64,000 nt of DNA from Acinetobacter amyesii (GTDB taxonomy: Bacteria > Pseudomonadota > Gammaproteobacteria > Pseudomonadales > Moraxellaceae). The notes under the pieces were generated by a model that worked only from the letters and a program-made list of their open reading frames with translations, made no database searches and was not told the origin of the DNA. The DNA lies in contig NZ_MVKX01000011.1 in NCBI RefSeq assembly GCF_002018365.1, positions 62,001-126,000 of the forward strand. Direction: 5' to 3'. The position numbers were made by a program, and so were the translations under genes. Position 1 is the stretch's first letter, and the number at the start of each line of letters is the position of its first letter. Below, in pieces: positions 39,012 through 47,894 of the stretch.

Positions 39012-39902
39012 ATGCCAACGGATTTAGAACAAACAGCCCAAGAAATACACAGTACACCCGTGAGTTTCCCAGCAACCGATGGCTATACGCTTTCAGGCGT
39101 TGAATATCGGCCTAATTCTGCTGCTAAAGCCAATATTATTATTTCAAGTGCAACAGGTGTACCTCAACAATTTTACCGTCGTTTTGCCGAATATGCCGCA
39201 AAACTCGGTTATCAAGTACTGACTTTTGATTATCGTGGTATTGGACGTTCTGCACCGTCAAAACTTAAAGGCTTTAAGATGTCCTACCTCGACTGGGGAC
39301 GTTATGACCTTTCTGGTGCCATAGCTTATATGCAACAACACGGTCAGGAAACTTTTCTAGTAGGACACTCCTATGGCGGTCAAGCACTAGGCCTCACCTC
39401 AAATCATGATCAGATACGTGCCATGTATTGTTTTGGCACTGGCGCAGGTTGGCATGGCTATATGCCCTTTAAAGAAAAAATGAAAGTGCACGTGATGTGG
39501 AATATCGTTTTTCCACCGATGGTTGCCATCAAAGGGTATTTGCCTTGGAGCAAACTCAATATGGGCGCTGACCTTCCTGTCGATGTCTATAAACAGTGGC
39601 GTCGTTGGTGTAAAAATCCAACCTATTTCTTTGCCGACCCTGAGCTGAGTGAGCTAACTCAACAATATGCTGCAGTTCAAACGCCGATTTATGCGGTCGC
39701 TGCACTCGATGATGACTGGGCATTACCCAATTCACGACATGCTTTTATGCAGCATTATGCACAAGCGTCAATGCACTATATCAATATTGAAGCGCAAGAT
39801 TATGGTCTAAAACAGATTGGTCATATGGGATATTTCCGCAAAGGTGCTGAACCCTTATGGCAAGAAGTCATTGGACGGTTTGACGAACTATTAGTCGCCT
39901 AG
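39012..39902 (+). CDS. alpha/beta hydrolase
   Basis: 296 residues, cytosolic. Nucleophile elbow GHSYGGQALG near residue 119; the likely acid is in AALDDDWALPN near 236 and the histidine in KQIGHMGYFRK near 272. The DYRGIGRSAPSKLKGF segment near 74 is typical of the serine aminopeptidase-S33/YheT-like branch. Substrate unknown. It lies 54 bp behind the enoyl-CoA hydratase gene and 50 bp before a TetR regulator. Confidence 0.85.
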   Translation: MPTDLEQTAQEIHSTPVSFPATDGYTLSGVEYRPNSAAKANIIISSATGVPQQFYRRFAEYAAKLGYQVLTFDYRGIGRSAPSKLKGFKMSYLDWGRYDLSGAIAYMQQHGQETFLVGHSYGGQALGLTSNHDQIRAMYCFGTGAGWHGYMPFKEKMKVHVMWNIVFPPMVAIKGYLPWSKLNMGADLPVDVYKQWRRWCKNPTYFFADPELSELTQQYAAVQTPIYAVAALDDDWALPNSRHAFMQHYAQASMHYINIEAQDYGLKQIGHMGYFRKGAEPLWQEVIGRFDELLVA

Positions 39903-39952
39903 ACCAATTTACTTCATACACATCATATTGATTTATTCGAATAGAGAGATAC

Positions 39953-40516
39953 ATGCGTCCACGGAAAAACACCTCTGAACATCTATTGTTACAGTCAGCA
40001 CACGCCTTTAAACGCTATGGCTATATGGGTTGCAGCATGGGAAAATTGGCTGAAGCCTGTGGACTCTCAAAAGCTGCGTTTTATTATGACTATCCGAATA
40101 AAGACGCTTTACTGATGGAAATTTTAAACCTGACGCATGTAAAGTTACAGCACAGCATTTTTCAGCAATTACAGCAATCCACTACATCCCCTCAACAGGC
40201 TTTCTCGCACATCCATCAGCAGGCCATCCAGTTTTTTAGCCAAGGTGGATTAGGCTGTTTGGTCGGGATCTTAAGTATGGAACGTCAACATTTGCCTACC
40301 GAGATTTTTGCAAAATTGCAGTCTATCTTTCACGAATGGCAACTCGCCTTTGAAGTGTTTTTTCAGCGATATATGACCATCGAACATGCCACGCAACTTG
40401 CCAAAATCAGCTTGGCAGATTATGAAGGCGCGATTTTAATGGCTCGAATGAGCGATGATTTGAGTTATCTCGATTTAGTCCGAGACCGCATTTTGCTTCA
40501 ACTTGCAGAGTCTTGA
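39953..40516 (+). CDS. TetR/AcrR-family regulator
   Basis: 187 residues. The N-terminal helix-turn-helix is clear (HLLLQSAHAFKRYGYMGCSM then LAEACGLSKAAFYYDYPNKD), the standard TetR pattern. The C-terminal ligand domain is unclassified. It is probably the local regulator of the preceding hydratase and hydrolase genes. GAGAGA precedes the ATG. Its 3' end overlaps the convergent gene by 19 bp. Confidence 0.88.
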   Translation: MRPRKNTSEHLLLQSAHAFKRYGYMGCSMGKLAEACGLSKAAFYYDYPNKDALLMEILNLTHVKLQHSIFQQLQQSTTSPQQAFSHIHQQAIQFFSQGGLGCLVGILSMERQHLPTEIFAKLQSIFHEWQLAFEVFFQRYMTIEHATQLAKISLADYEGAILMARMSDDLSYLDLVRDRILLQLAES

Positions 40517-40986
40517 CACCGATATTCAATTTTATGTTCTTCGCCAAAACGGTCGACATGTGTATAAAACTCGCCGTATCGACCTAAATAATACTCGAGC
40601 GATTGATGGTAAAAATTCCAATAAATCGACCATTCATTCAGATCTAATTGGCGAATTTGAGTTTTACAATTGACTGGCATGCGACGTAGAAAAACTTCTT
40701 GTAACTGCTCGGCTGCCTGTAGCGAATCTAATTTGTATTGTTGTTGAAAGAAAATTTCCGCAATATCATCAAAAAGTTGCTGTTCATATTCATCAACTTC
40801 AATGACCTGATCGACTTGGCGTATAGCATCATCATTCGATGCTAAAGAGATACTGTTCGATTTTTCTGGTGCCTGATAGCGCGTATATTTTTGACGATAT
40901 TTTTCTGTTTTGAGGATTTTTTTGACCACAATACCCGCTGCAGACAATGCAATCAGAATACATAGCACAATGAGAAAATTAACCAT
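40498..40986 (-). CDS. membrane-anchored hypothetical protein
   Basis: 162 residues: one N-terminal membrane segment (about 2-21, VNFLIVLCILIALSAAGIVV), then a polar, acidic cytosolic part with Glu/Asp/Gln-rich helices (VIEVDEYEQQLFDDIAEIFF) and a C-terminal aromatic-rich stretch (WSIYWNFYHQSLEYYLGRYG). I do not recognise it. It converges on and overlaps the tetR 3' end by 19 bp. Confidence 0.6.
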   Translation of the reverse strand: MVNFLIVLCILIALSAAGIVVKKILKTEKYRQKYTRYQAPEKSNSISLASNDDAIRQVDQVIEVDEYEQQLFDDIAEIFFQQQYKLDSLQAAEQLQEVFLRRMPVNCKTQIRQLDLNEWSIYWNFYHQSLEYYLGRYGEFYTHVDRFGEEHKIEYRCQDSAS

Positions 40987-41422
40987 AATGACAACCTACT
41001 GCCGATGACACGCCTTTACATCTTGAGCCATCAAATATTTTTATGAACTAATATAACGCACAATAACGATTAAAATTCATACAAAAATATTTTAAAGCTG
41101 AAATTTGGCCTATTTTCTTTGCTAATTTATTTCAAATTATTACTCCTGCTCAATTCATTGAATATGTATCGATTCATGCTACATCTATTTTTAGTTTTAA
41201 AATCAGTATGAATGGATGAATTTATGTCGATTTTTCTCTGTATTTAGCGATTAATCCATAAATATACATTTGTAAATTTTGAAACAATTTTGAAATAAAA
41301 ACCCAACCCAACAGCGCAATGGCAGCAAAAAAATATAAAACGCAACAATAAGCCTCTTTAAGCACAGGGCGATATCTTCTGAAATGGCAGGCTGTTGGAG
41401 TTTTTTATAAAAAGAAAAAATT
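40987..41422. other. AT-rich intergenic region
   Basis: About 430 bp of AT-rich sequence between divergent genes. The right half carries a possible gene remnant on the minus strand (listed separately). Otherwise nothing recognisable. Confidence 0.5.
41222..41365 (-). pseudogene. possible remnant of a small membrane protein
   Basis: On the minus strand one frame reads VLKEAYCCVLYFFAAIALLG, then WVFISKLFQNLQMYIYGLIA and KYREKST before a stop: one membrane span with a basic tail. No ATG opens it; only a GTG with a weak AGAAG upstream, and the frame is blocked further up. It may be a truncated gene or chance. Confidence 0.25.
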
Positions 41423-41869
41423 ATGATACGCGAAGCACAAATCCAGGACATACCCGAAATTATTCACGTGATTCACAACAGCATTCGTTCATGTATCCAG
41501 GACCATCAACGTAATGAAAGTGTGATTCAAACTTGGCTTGAGGAGGCAAATCAATCGAATATTTTAATGTGGATGCTTTACAACGACAGTTGGGTCTACG
41601 TCAGTGACAATCGAGTGGTCGGCTTTATTTTAGTCAGTGATCAGGGACAAATTTTACTGAACTATATCTGCCCTGAACGTCAGTACCAAGGCATTGGTAA
41701 GGCATTATTGTTAAACATGATGCACTGCGTCAGGAAAAAGAATATTACCGAGATCAGTCTAGAAAGTACCCATACGGCACTCGCCTTTTACCAAAAATAT
41801 GGCTTTGTCGCACATCAGGATTTTGAGCCTGCCGATGTTCCGCTTAAATTGGTCAAACAGCTCTGTTAA
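41423..41869 (+). CDS. GNAT-family N-acetyltransferase
   Basis: 148 residues, a single GNAT domain that transfers acetyl from acetyl-CoA. The N-terminus MIREAQIQDIPEIIHVIHNS and the acetyl-CoA-binding PERQYQGIGKALLLNMMH (motif A, QxxGxG/A) are clear, followed by SLESTHTALAFYQKYGF. The substrate is unknown. It is alone in its direction, with the diguanylate cyclase convergent downstream. Confidence 0.88.
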   Translation: MIREAQIQDIPEIIHVIHNSIRSCIQDHQRNESVIQTWLEEANQSNILMWMLYNDSWVYVSDNRVVGFILVSDQGQILLNYICPERQYQGIGKALLLNMMHCVRKKNITEISLESTHTALAFYQKYGFVAHQDFEPADVPLKLVKQLC

Positions 41870-42010
41870 TGGAGAGATAAAGTCCATAGAGTGATAGATT
41901 TTCAAACTGCATGAATGTGAAAGATGAATTTAAAGTGAGATCAATCTAAATAAGTATTGGCAAAGGATAACCGATAGCACCACAAAGTTTTAACCGTTTA
42001 CAACTGAGTA

Positions 42011-43867
42011 TTAAGGCTTAAGTTGATCGCGTCCTGCCTGTTTGGCCATATATAAATAATGGTCTGCATGTTTCATTAAAGCTTCGATACTGTCAAAGTC
42101 ATTTTGCTTATCCATCCATGCCATGCCCAAACTCAGTGTGACGTAATTTTTGTCATCACCCCGATTAACATGTTCAAGCTGTTCATTACGCATGGCTTCG
42201 AGTACCGATTGCAATTGCTCTTGGGCAATCGCATACGGAACATCATGCATCAATATGGCAAACTCCTCTCCACCGTAGCGAGCCACATAGGCTGAACTTG
42301 GCAGGGTATTTTGCATGGTTTTCACAATTTGCTGTAACACCTCATCACCTTTGAGATGCCCATAGTGGTCATTATAATTTTTAAAATAATCAACATCTAA
42401 CATGGCAAAGACCAGTGTTCGATGGCTATGAAAACGGACTTCTGAATATAAACGTTGAATTTCGGCATTCAGCGCACGGCGGTTAAATGCCCCTGTTAAG
42501 GCATCAATACGAATTTGTAGCTCTAGCTTTTTATTCAGCTCATGGAGCTGTAAGGTTCGCTCTTTGACTTTCTGATCGAGTGAACTGTTTAGCTCAAGCA
42601 AACTATTATTCAACTGCTCGGTATGCATTGACTGCTGTGCATAATGATGCGATTGCTGAAACATGATCAACAAGGCATACAAACTGGTTGAAATGAACGA
42701 TAAATTGACTGAATCAATCAAATTCATCATCAGCAAAAAGTCGTTTAAAAAAGTAATGCACAGGAAAATAACTGCGATTAAATTTAATTTTGAATACGGT
42801 TCTTTCTTTTTCAGTGTTAGGTAAAAACCATACGCAAAATTACTTAGAACAACGATCACATAGGCAAAACTGTAGGTTGCCAAAGGCTGAAAAATTTCAG
42901 GCGTCGAAACAAAAGTCACTGAAATATTCAAAGACAATAGCAACATCGCGATCTGATAATTTAAGGTAAATAAATAGCGACGACTGAGTAAGTGGATATA
43001 ACTTAAAAAGAAAATCGACGCCAAATAAGTAAATAAATATTCTAATCGCGTGCCCCACAACCAATTGATATCGGTAAAAGTGGTATAGGCATAAGGTGCT
43101 GAAAATAAATTATGGAATGCTAAAAAGACAATAAATAAGCCAAACACCAAGTTACTTCGGCTATTGCGACCGCGTAAACCTCGGAAAACAGAAAATAGGA
43201 TCGTAAATAATCCCACACCCAAGACGGCGCCAGACACCATTCCAATACTCATCATCTGTTGTTGGAACTGGCGGTTTACTGTCTTAGCAATACCAATACG
43301 CATCGGGTTTTCAAACCCGCCATGCATACTGTTAAAACTTGAAGCCTGAATGGTTAAAGTGAAATATTCATCTTGTGCCACAAAATAGGCAATTCGTGGT
43401 GCATTCTCCGTTTTTTGTTCTGCTTCAGTACGCCCCACCTCGCCCAAACGAACGATCACATCACCATTTAAAAATACCCGATATGCACCGTACTGATTTG
43501 GAATCAATACCGCGATACGTCGACCAATAAATTGTTTAGGGATTTGGAAATGTCCAGTAAATGTCCCAAAACCTTTACTGTCCCCTGTGATGTCTTTAAA
43601 TGATGTAGGCAGATAGACCGTTTGACCGACTAGAACCGAACTCGGAGAAGTTAAAAATTGATTTGGATAAAACAACCATTTGCCTTGCAAGAGGCTACTG
43701 GTGTCTTCCGTGAAGTAGATTTGGTTAACTTCGTTTTGATGTTTTAAATAAAATGATTTAGGAGCAGTTTCATACTGTGCTTGAGCAGTCGATACAGTAA
43801 ATGCCAATGTAAAAATAATAAAGGTAAGGACCCAGAACAATCTGGTGCAAGGCAACTGTAAAGACAA
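42011..43867 (-). CDS. 7TM-DISM diguanylate cyclase
   Basis: 618 residues. Layout: signal peptide (about 1-30, ending in TVSTAQA); a periplasmic beta-rich sensor (about 31-195); seven membrane spans (about 205-405), the 7TM-DISM pattern; a coiled-coil linker (about 410-455, NSLLELNSSLDQKVKERTLQ); and a GGDEF domain (about 455-615). The active loop is YVARYGGEEFAILM, with DVDYFKNYNDHYGHLKGDEV upstream. It should make c-di-GMP in response to an external ligand, probably a carbohydrate-like compound by analogy with the sensor class. The start is a TTG at 43867 supported by AGGA about 10 nt upstream; no ATG lies nearby. Confidence 0.88.
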   Translation of the reverse strand: MSLQLPCTRLFWVLTFIIFTLAFTVSTAQAQYETAPKSFYLKHQNEVNQIYFTEDTSSLLQGKWLFYPNQFLTSPSSVLVGQTVYLPTSFKDITGDSKGFGTFTGHFQIPKQFIGRRIAVLIPNQYGAYRVFLNGDVIVRLGEVGRTEAEQKTENAPRIAYFVAQDEYFTLTIQASSFNSMHGGFENPMRIGIAKTVNRQFQQQMMSIGMVSGAVLGVGLFTILFSVFRGLRGRNSRSNLVFGLFIVFLAFHNLFSAPYAYTTFTDINWLWGTRLEYLFTYLASIFFLSYIHLLSRRYLFTLNYQIAMLLLSLNISVTFVSTPEIFQPLATYSFAYVIVVLSNFAYGFYLTLKKKEPYSKLNLIAVIFLCITFLNDFLLMMNLIDSVNLSFISTSLYALLIMFQQSHHYAQQSMHTEQLNNSLLELNSSLDQKVKERTLQLHELNKKLELQIRIDALTGAFNRRALNAEIQRLYSEVRFHSHRTLVFAMLDVDYFKNYNDHYGHLKGDEVLQQIVKTMQNTLPSSAYVARYGGEEFAILMHDVPYAIAQEQLQSVLEAMRNEQLEHVNRGDDKNYVTLSLGMAWMDKQNDFDSIEALMKHADHYLYMAKQAGRDQLKP

Positions 43868-43994
43868 CGGCTTTGATTCCTGCGTTTATACTCGAGCAAT
43901 TATTCTAATCTACGGTAAAAGACAAAAATAACAACTACTATTTTATCAAATTGATCAATAACTTCCATGTCACTGATCTAAAACAGTCGCTGTA

Positions 43995-44333
43995 TTAATC
44001 GCGAGTTTTTACGTCATACAATTCAATCTCAAAAATAAGATTTGAATTGGCTGGAATTACATTACCCATTTTACGCTCACCATAAGCCAAATGTGATGGC
44101 ACGATTAACTTACGTTTACCACCGACTTTCATCCCCATGATGCCCTGATCCCAACCTTTAATCACACGGCCAGTACCAATCACCGTTTCAAAATAATTAC
44201 CACGATCTAGTGATGAATCAAATTTAGTGCCGTCTTCTAACCAGCCTGTATAGTGCGTTGTAATCAAAGCACCTTTAACCGCTTCTTTACCTTCACCTAC
44301 CACTAAATCAATAATTTCTAATTCCGTGCTCAT
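43995..44333 (-). CDS. FKBP-type peptidyl-prolyl isomerase
   Basis: 112-residue single FKBP domain, cytosolic by the lack of a signal. Hallmarks: GALITTHYTGWLEDGTKFDS, then VIKGWDQGIMGMKVGGKRKL and IPANSNLIFEIELYDV. It should isomerise Xaa-Pro bonds or act as a chaperone. The start is ATG 44333 (MSTELEIIDL), the first one with a GAG Shine-Dalgarno at a good distance. Confidence 0.92.
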   Translation of the reverse strand: MSTELEIIDLVVGEGKEAVKGALITTHYTGWLEDGTKFDSSLDRGNYFETVIGTGRVIKGWDQGIMGMKVGGKRKLIVPSHLAYGERKMGNVIPANSNLIFEIELYDVKTRD

Positions 44334-44413
44334 GCTCTCAACCTCAAATGCCGCAATCAAAATAAAGCCCTATTATAAACAGGATTACTTTGGATGCCGT
44401 AGTAAATACGCTG

Positions 44414-45037
44414 TTAAAAATTGAGCTCCAGAATATCCTGATCATTCATTAGATCTTGAGTTAATTTTTTATGGTTTGTCGCAGAGCCAATTAAGATCCA
44501 ACGCCCACTTATTTTATGTTCAGTTTTATGTTGCACACTACGAACCACTTGCATTTGATAGGTTTTAAACAGCTCTTCATAGTCATCCAGCGTTTGTTGT
44601 CGAAAGTGACAAACGATACGATAACTCCGTGCTTGGTTTTTCGCTTCAATCCACGCTTGAATATAAATCAAAACAATTAAAACGATCAGCACAATCACCG
44701 TACCAATCAAGCTCAGCATGACATAGCCCGCTGCCGCAGCCATGCCTAAGGCAGCGGTCATCCAAATGGTAGTTGCTGTGGTAATGCCTGAAATTCGATT
44801 TTCATCTTTAAAAATTACCCCTGCACCCAAAAAGCCGAGGCCAGTCAAAATATTGGCCGCAATTCGATCATGATTATCAACGCCGATACGTAACGATAAG
44901 ATAGTAAATAAACATGAACTTAAACTTACCATAATCATGGTGCGCAGACCTGCCGACTTACTTCGGTACTCACGTTCCGCACCAATGACAGCGCCAATCA
45001 TAAGCGCCACAAATAACAAATAAAAATCAGGGTACAT
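44414..45037 (-). CDS. MgtC/SapB-family membrane protein
   Basis: 207 residues, five membrane segments in the first ~140 residues and a cytosolic ACT-like C-terminal part. The signature GAVIGAEREYRSKSAGLRTM and ILTGLGFLGAGVIFKDE blocks identify the family, which in Salmonella affects Mg2+ limitation survival and ATP synthase. The full two-domain length is kept. GGGGAG is 6 nt before the ATG. Confidence 0.88.
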   Translation of the reverse strand: MYPDFYLLFVALMIGAVIGAEREYRSKSAGLRTMIMVSLSSCLFTILSLRIGVDNHDRIAANILTGLGFLGAGVIFKDENRISGITTATTIWMTAALGMAAAAGYVMLSLIGTVIVLIVLIVLIYIQAWIEAKNQARSYRIVCHFRQQTLDDYEELFKTYQMQVVRSVQHKTEHKISGRWILIGSATNHKKLTQDLMNDQDILELNF

Positions 45038-45151
45038 CGGCTGCTCCCCATCTTTAAAATTTTCTCATTGTTTGTAGATATACAGAATTTTATAGTCAGG
45101 ATGCAAGCCTAAACTCACATCCATCAAGATGAGTTAAATCACATCAAACGC

Positions 45152-45682
45152 TTATTGTAATTGTGTCCATTCAATCACCGCTTGAGCTTTATCACCAATC
45201 AAAGTCCATTCGCCGTCCATTACGTTTAATTGTAAAGACATGGTTCGTTCGCATAACTCTTGAATGGCAGCTGTACTCGCTTCAGATAATTGCCAAATTT
45301 CAACATTCTTCAATGTTTTCAGTTTGCTGTTGCGTTTATACCATTCGTCTACTGAAGAACCATAGGTAATCACAGCAACGTGTGGGCAACGAGCACTGGC
45401 TTTTTTGACTTTGTCTTCGTCAGGGCAACCGACTTCAATCCATTTCACCAATTGGCCTGTTAAATCTTTTTCCCACAGCGCTGGTTCGTCTGTTTCGAAA
45501 AGATCTTTGGTAAATTCTAATGCTTCATCTGCATAGCGTGCATATGCCAAGACACGTACCATCAAACGTTCAATCGTTTCAGAAGGATGCAAAGCCATCG
45601 TCAATTGATAATCACCATATTGGTGTACATCCATATTGGCAATGTTCAAATCTGCTTTATAAATTGTAGCTTTTAGCGCCAT
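45152..45682 (-). CDS. yaeQ: YaeQ-family protein
   Basis: 176 residues, the usual YaeQ size. It starts MALKATIYKADLNIANMDVH and contains HPSETIERLMVRVLAYARYA, both diagnostic. The fold is PD-(D/E)XK-like but the cellular role is unsettled (once linked to suppression of RfaH defects). The start is ATG 45682; the frame is open 10 codons upstream without a good Shine-Dalgarno. Confidence 0.93.
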   Translation of the reverse strand: MALKATIYKADLNIANMDVHQYGDYQLTMALHPSETIERLMVRVLAYARYADEALEFTKDLFETDEPALWEKDLTGQLVKWIEVGCPDEDKVKKASARCPHVAVITYGSSVDEWYKRNSKLKTLKNVEIWQLSEASTAAIQELCERTMSLQLNVMDGEWTLIGDKAQAVIEWTQLQ

Positions 45683-45747
45683 GGTAAAGTCCTCAAATTT
45701 GGCGCCTAGCATATAAGATTTAGCAAGCTTTTGCTGCGCTGATTTAC

Positions 45748-46788
45748 TTATTTCTCAGCTTTCTCGGCATCGATACGACACTGCATTAAGCGATCTTCAA
45801 ATTCGAGCCATTCACGTTCAGTCTGGTAAATAATTTCGACACGATTATCGATACTTTCCTCGCTCGACTGATAATTAAACTGATCGGGATTAAAGTTAAA
45901 GGTTTTCCACCCTTGGTCGGTCTGAAAAATACCTTTGATCCGTAGCCAATCTTGCTGCTCACAGAGTAAATCTAACAGCTCAAAAAAATCGAAAGCCCAT
46001 CGTTTTGGGAGTTTCCAACCTGCGACACTATAGCCCTGAGCGGATTCAACATAATGATAAGGCAACTGTTTAATTTCTGTCGGTACATCGACCAGCGTTT
46101 GCTTTTGTATTGCCAATAAAGGCTGAATTTTACGCGGACTTCCCATATAGGCGAGATCAATATTTGCTAGTTTTAAATCACCTTTAACAACATTGATCCA
46201 TTGCTGCTGATACGGTAAATACGCCAATTTCAGTCGCTCTAAACCAGCATGATCTGCTTCACTCATACAATCGACATGAGACACCACCACGATTTGTGCC
46301 ACTTTGAGTTGATCGGCATACAGGTTTTGCGACGTCCAATCTTGATCATGTAAGCGTGAGCCATCGACCACGGTCACCAATGCTCGCATGGCTAAATGCG
46401 GATGCCAATGTGGCTCAGTCAATTGCTCCAAAAGTTGTCCCGGATGCCCCAAACCTGTCGGCTCAATAAACAGTCGGTCGGGTTTCACCTCTGACAATAA
46501 TCGTGACAACGCAATTTGCATCGGGAGTTGGCTGCTACAACATAGACAACCACCCAATAATTCCTTCACCGCAAAGCCCTGATCTTGCGGCAACATCTGT
46601 TGATCGACCCCAATTTGCCCAAACTCATTCATCAGTACGGCCCAAGTTTCGCCCGCTGGCTTTTGCTTTAATAACTGCTGTAAAACTGTGGTTTTACCCG
46701 CACCTAAAAAGCCAGAAATAATATGAACAGGAATCGCACCGTGGGTAGAAACTAATTTCAAAAGTGAGTCACTCAAATAAATAGCCAA
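45748..46788 (-). CDS. COG0523 (CobW/P47K) GTP-binding metallochaperone-like protein
   Basis: 346 residues, cytosolic GTPase of the CobW/YjiA/ZigA group. Walker A is GFLGAGKTTVL near residue 31; the metal motif is GGCLCCSSQLP near 73 (CxCC); EPTGLGHPGQLL is the Walker-B-side block. The usual NKxD base-recognition motif is replaced by SHVD (in VVVSHVDCMSEA, near 175). There is no His-rich tail; the C-terminal CobW domain is present. The start is a TTG at 46788 with AAAGG about 10 nt before. No Zur-box-like palindrome is obvious upstream. Confidence 0.85.
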   Translation of the reverse strand: MAIYLSDSLLKLVSTHGAIPVHIISGFLGAGKTTVLQQLLKQKPAGETWAVLMNEFGQIGVDQQMLPQDQGFAVKELLGGCLCCSSQLPMQIALSRLLSEVKPDRLFIEPTGLGHPGQLLEQLTEPHWHPHLAMRALVTVVDGSRLHDQDWTSQNLYADQLKVAQIVVVSHVDCMSEADHAGLERLKLAYLPYQQQWINVVKGDLKLANIDLAYMGSPRKIQPLLAIQKQTLVDVPTEIKQLPYHYVESAQGYSVAGWKLPKRWAFDFFELLDLLCEQQDWLRIKGIFQTDQGWKTFNFNPDQFNYQSSEESIDNRVEIIYQTEREWLEFEDRLMQCRIDAEKAEK

Positions 46789-47329
46789 TGATTGATGGCC
46801 TTTACCATAATGATTTCAAAAAAATGCTGCAAGCCTAGTCTTCATTTCTCTGTCTTCATTTTCCTAAAGCATAGATCAGCCTCTTATTCCAACGAATTGT
46901 ATAATCATCTGGCTATTAAAAGTCTGTTTATACTATTTGCATGAATGCATGACATATCTGGTCACACTTTATTAGCAAAGTTAACTCTTATATTTTAAAA
47001 AATGGTCATATCGAAAAGAATCCTTACATTTGGATTTTAGTGAAATTTCTGGATTCTGCTTATTTACGACTTCGATGTAATCATCATGTAAACAATGAAT
47101 GAATCATGAAGTCGATTTGGTCATTTTTTCTTGCAAAGTTAAATGAAGATTCCGATATTTTTTTACATTTAAAACACAGGATGGACGGTTATGTATTCAT
47201 CCAGTTAACCAGTTTGTTTCACTTTGTTGCTCGCATTGATCACTCGGTTTTCTCGATTTAGCATGAGTTCTCTCCTGATGGACGTGATGATCTTTTCAGG
47301 ATTTACTAAAATATATAAGGATGCTCAAA
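46789..47329. other. intergenic region without gene
   Basis: About 540 bp between divergent genes. AT-rich, with no open frame of interest and no strong hairpin. It probably holds the promoters for the GTPase and the small exported protein gene. Confidence 0.5.
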
Positions 47330-47551
47330 ATGAAATTAACTCAAATTTTACTTGCTTCTACTCTAGCTGCTGCAGCTGCAACAAGTTTTGCTGCAAGCAA
47401 AGATAAACAAGAAGCACCTGAACAAGAAAAAGTAGTGGTTAGCACTCAAGAACAGCCAGCGACTGAAACAACTGCTGCTGAAGGTACTGCTGCTCAACCT
47501 GCTTCAGAAGCAAATGCTGAAGGTTCTGCACCAGCTCAACCTGCTCAGTAA
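47330..47551 (+). CDS. small exported Ala/Glu/Gln-rich protein
   Basis: 73 residues: signal peptide MKLTQILLASTLAAAAATSF, cleaved after FA-A near 23, followed by a low-complexity, acidic, Ala/Gln/Thr/Pro-rich mature part, presumably disordered in the periplasm. The start at ATG 47330 is chosen because AAGG lies 9 nt before it; the in-frame ATG at 47321 abuts the same AAGG. Function unknown. A terminator follows. Confidence 0.7.
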   Translation: MKLTQILLASTLAAAAATSFAASKDKQEAPEQEKVVVSTQEQPATETTAAEGTAAQPASEANAEGSAPAQPAQ

Positions 47552-47643
47552 TAGACGGATAGCGTACTCCACACGCTAAATTCATTTAGTCTGCTGCTCA
47601 ACATTTATCCCTCACTAATAGAATGTTGTGCTAAATGAATTAA

Positions 47644-47678
47644 AGTCGCCGGATCATTGAAAAATGGTTCGGCTTTTT
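47644..47678 (+). terminator. intrinsic terminator
   Basis: GCCGgatCATT, loop, AATGgttCGGC followed by a T-run, about 90 bp after the small exported-protein gene. Confidence 0.7.
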
Positions 47679-47894
47679 TATGCTCAAAGCCACTGATTGA
47701 TAGATTTTAATGATCGATAAATCATTCAAAATGATTGATGATTTTAATATAAATAAATATATATCATTCACTTAAAATAAAACCCTGCAAAAAACACGAC
47801 AATTCGATTCATCGTTTCGACTTATGCCTAGCTTGTTGAAAGCCTCGGTTTAGAACTTAATAGTGGCATATGTGAAGTGATTGGATGTTTACGC

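Noticed and set aside
41251..41451. 66-codon minus-strand open frame
   Set aside because: Overlaps the GNAT start; the neighbouring frame gives a more protein-like reading, so this one looks fortuitous.
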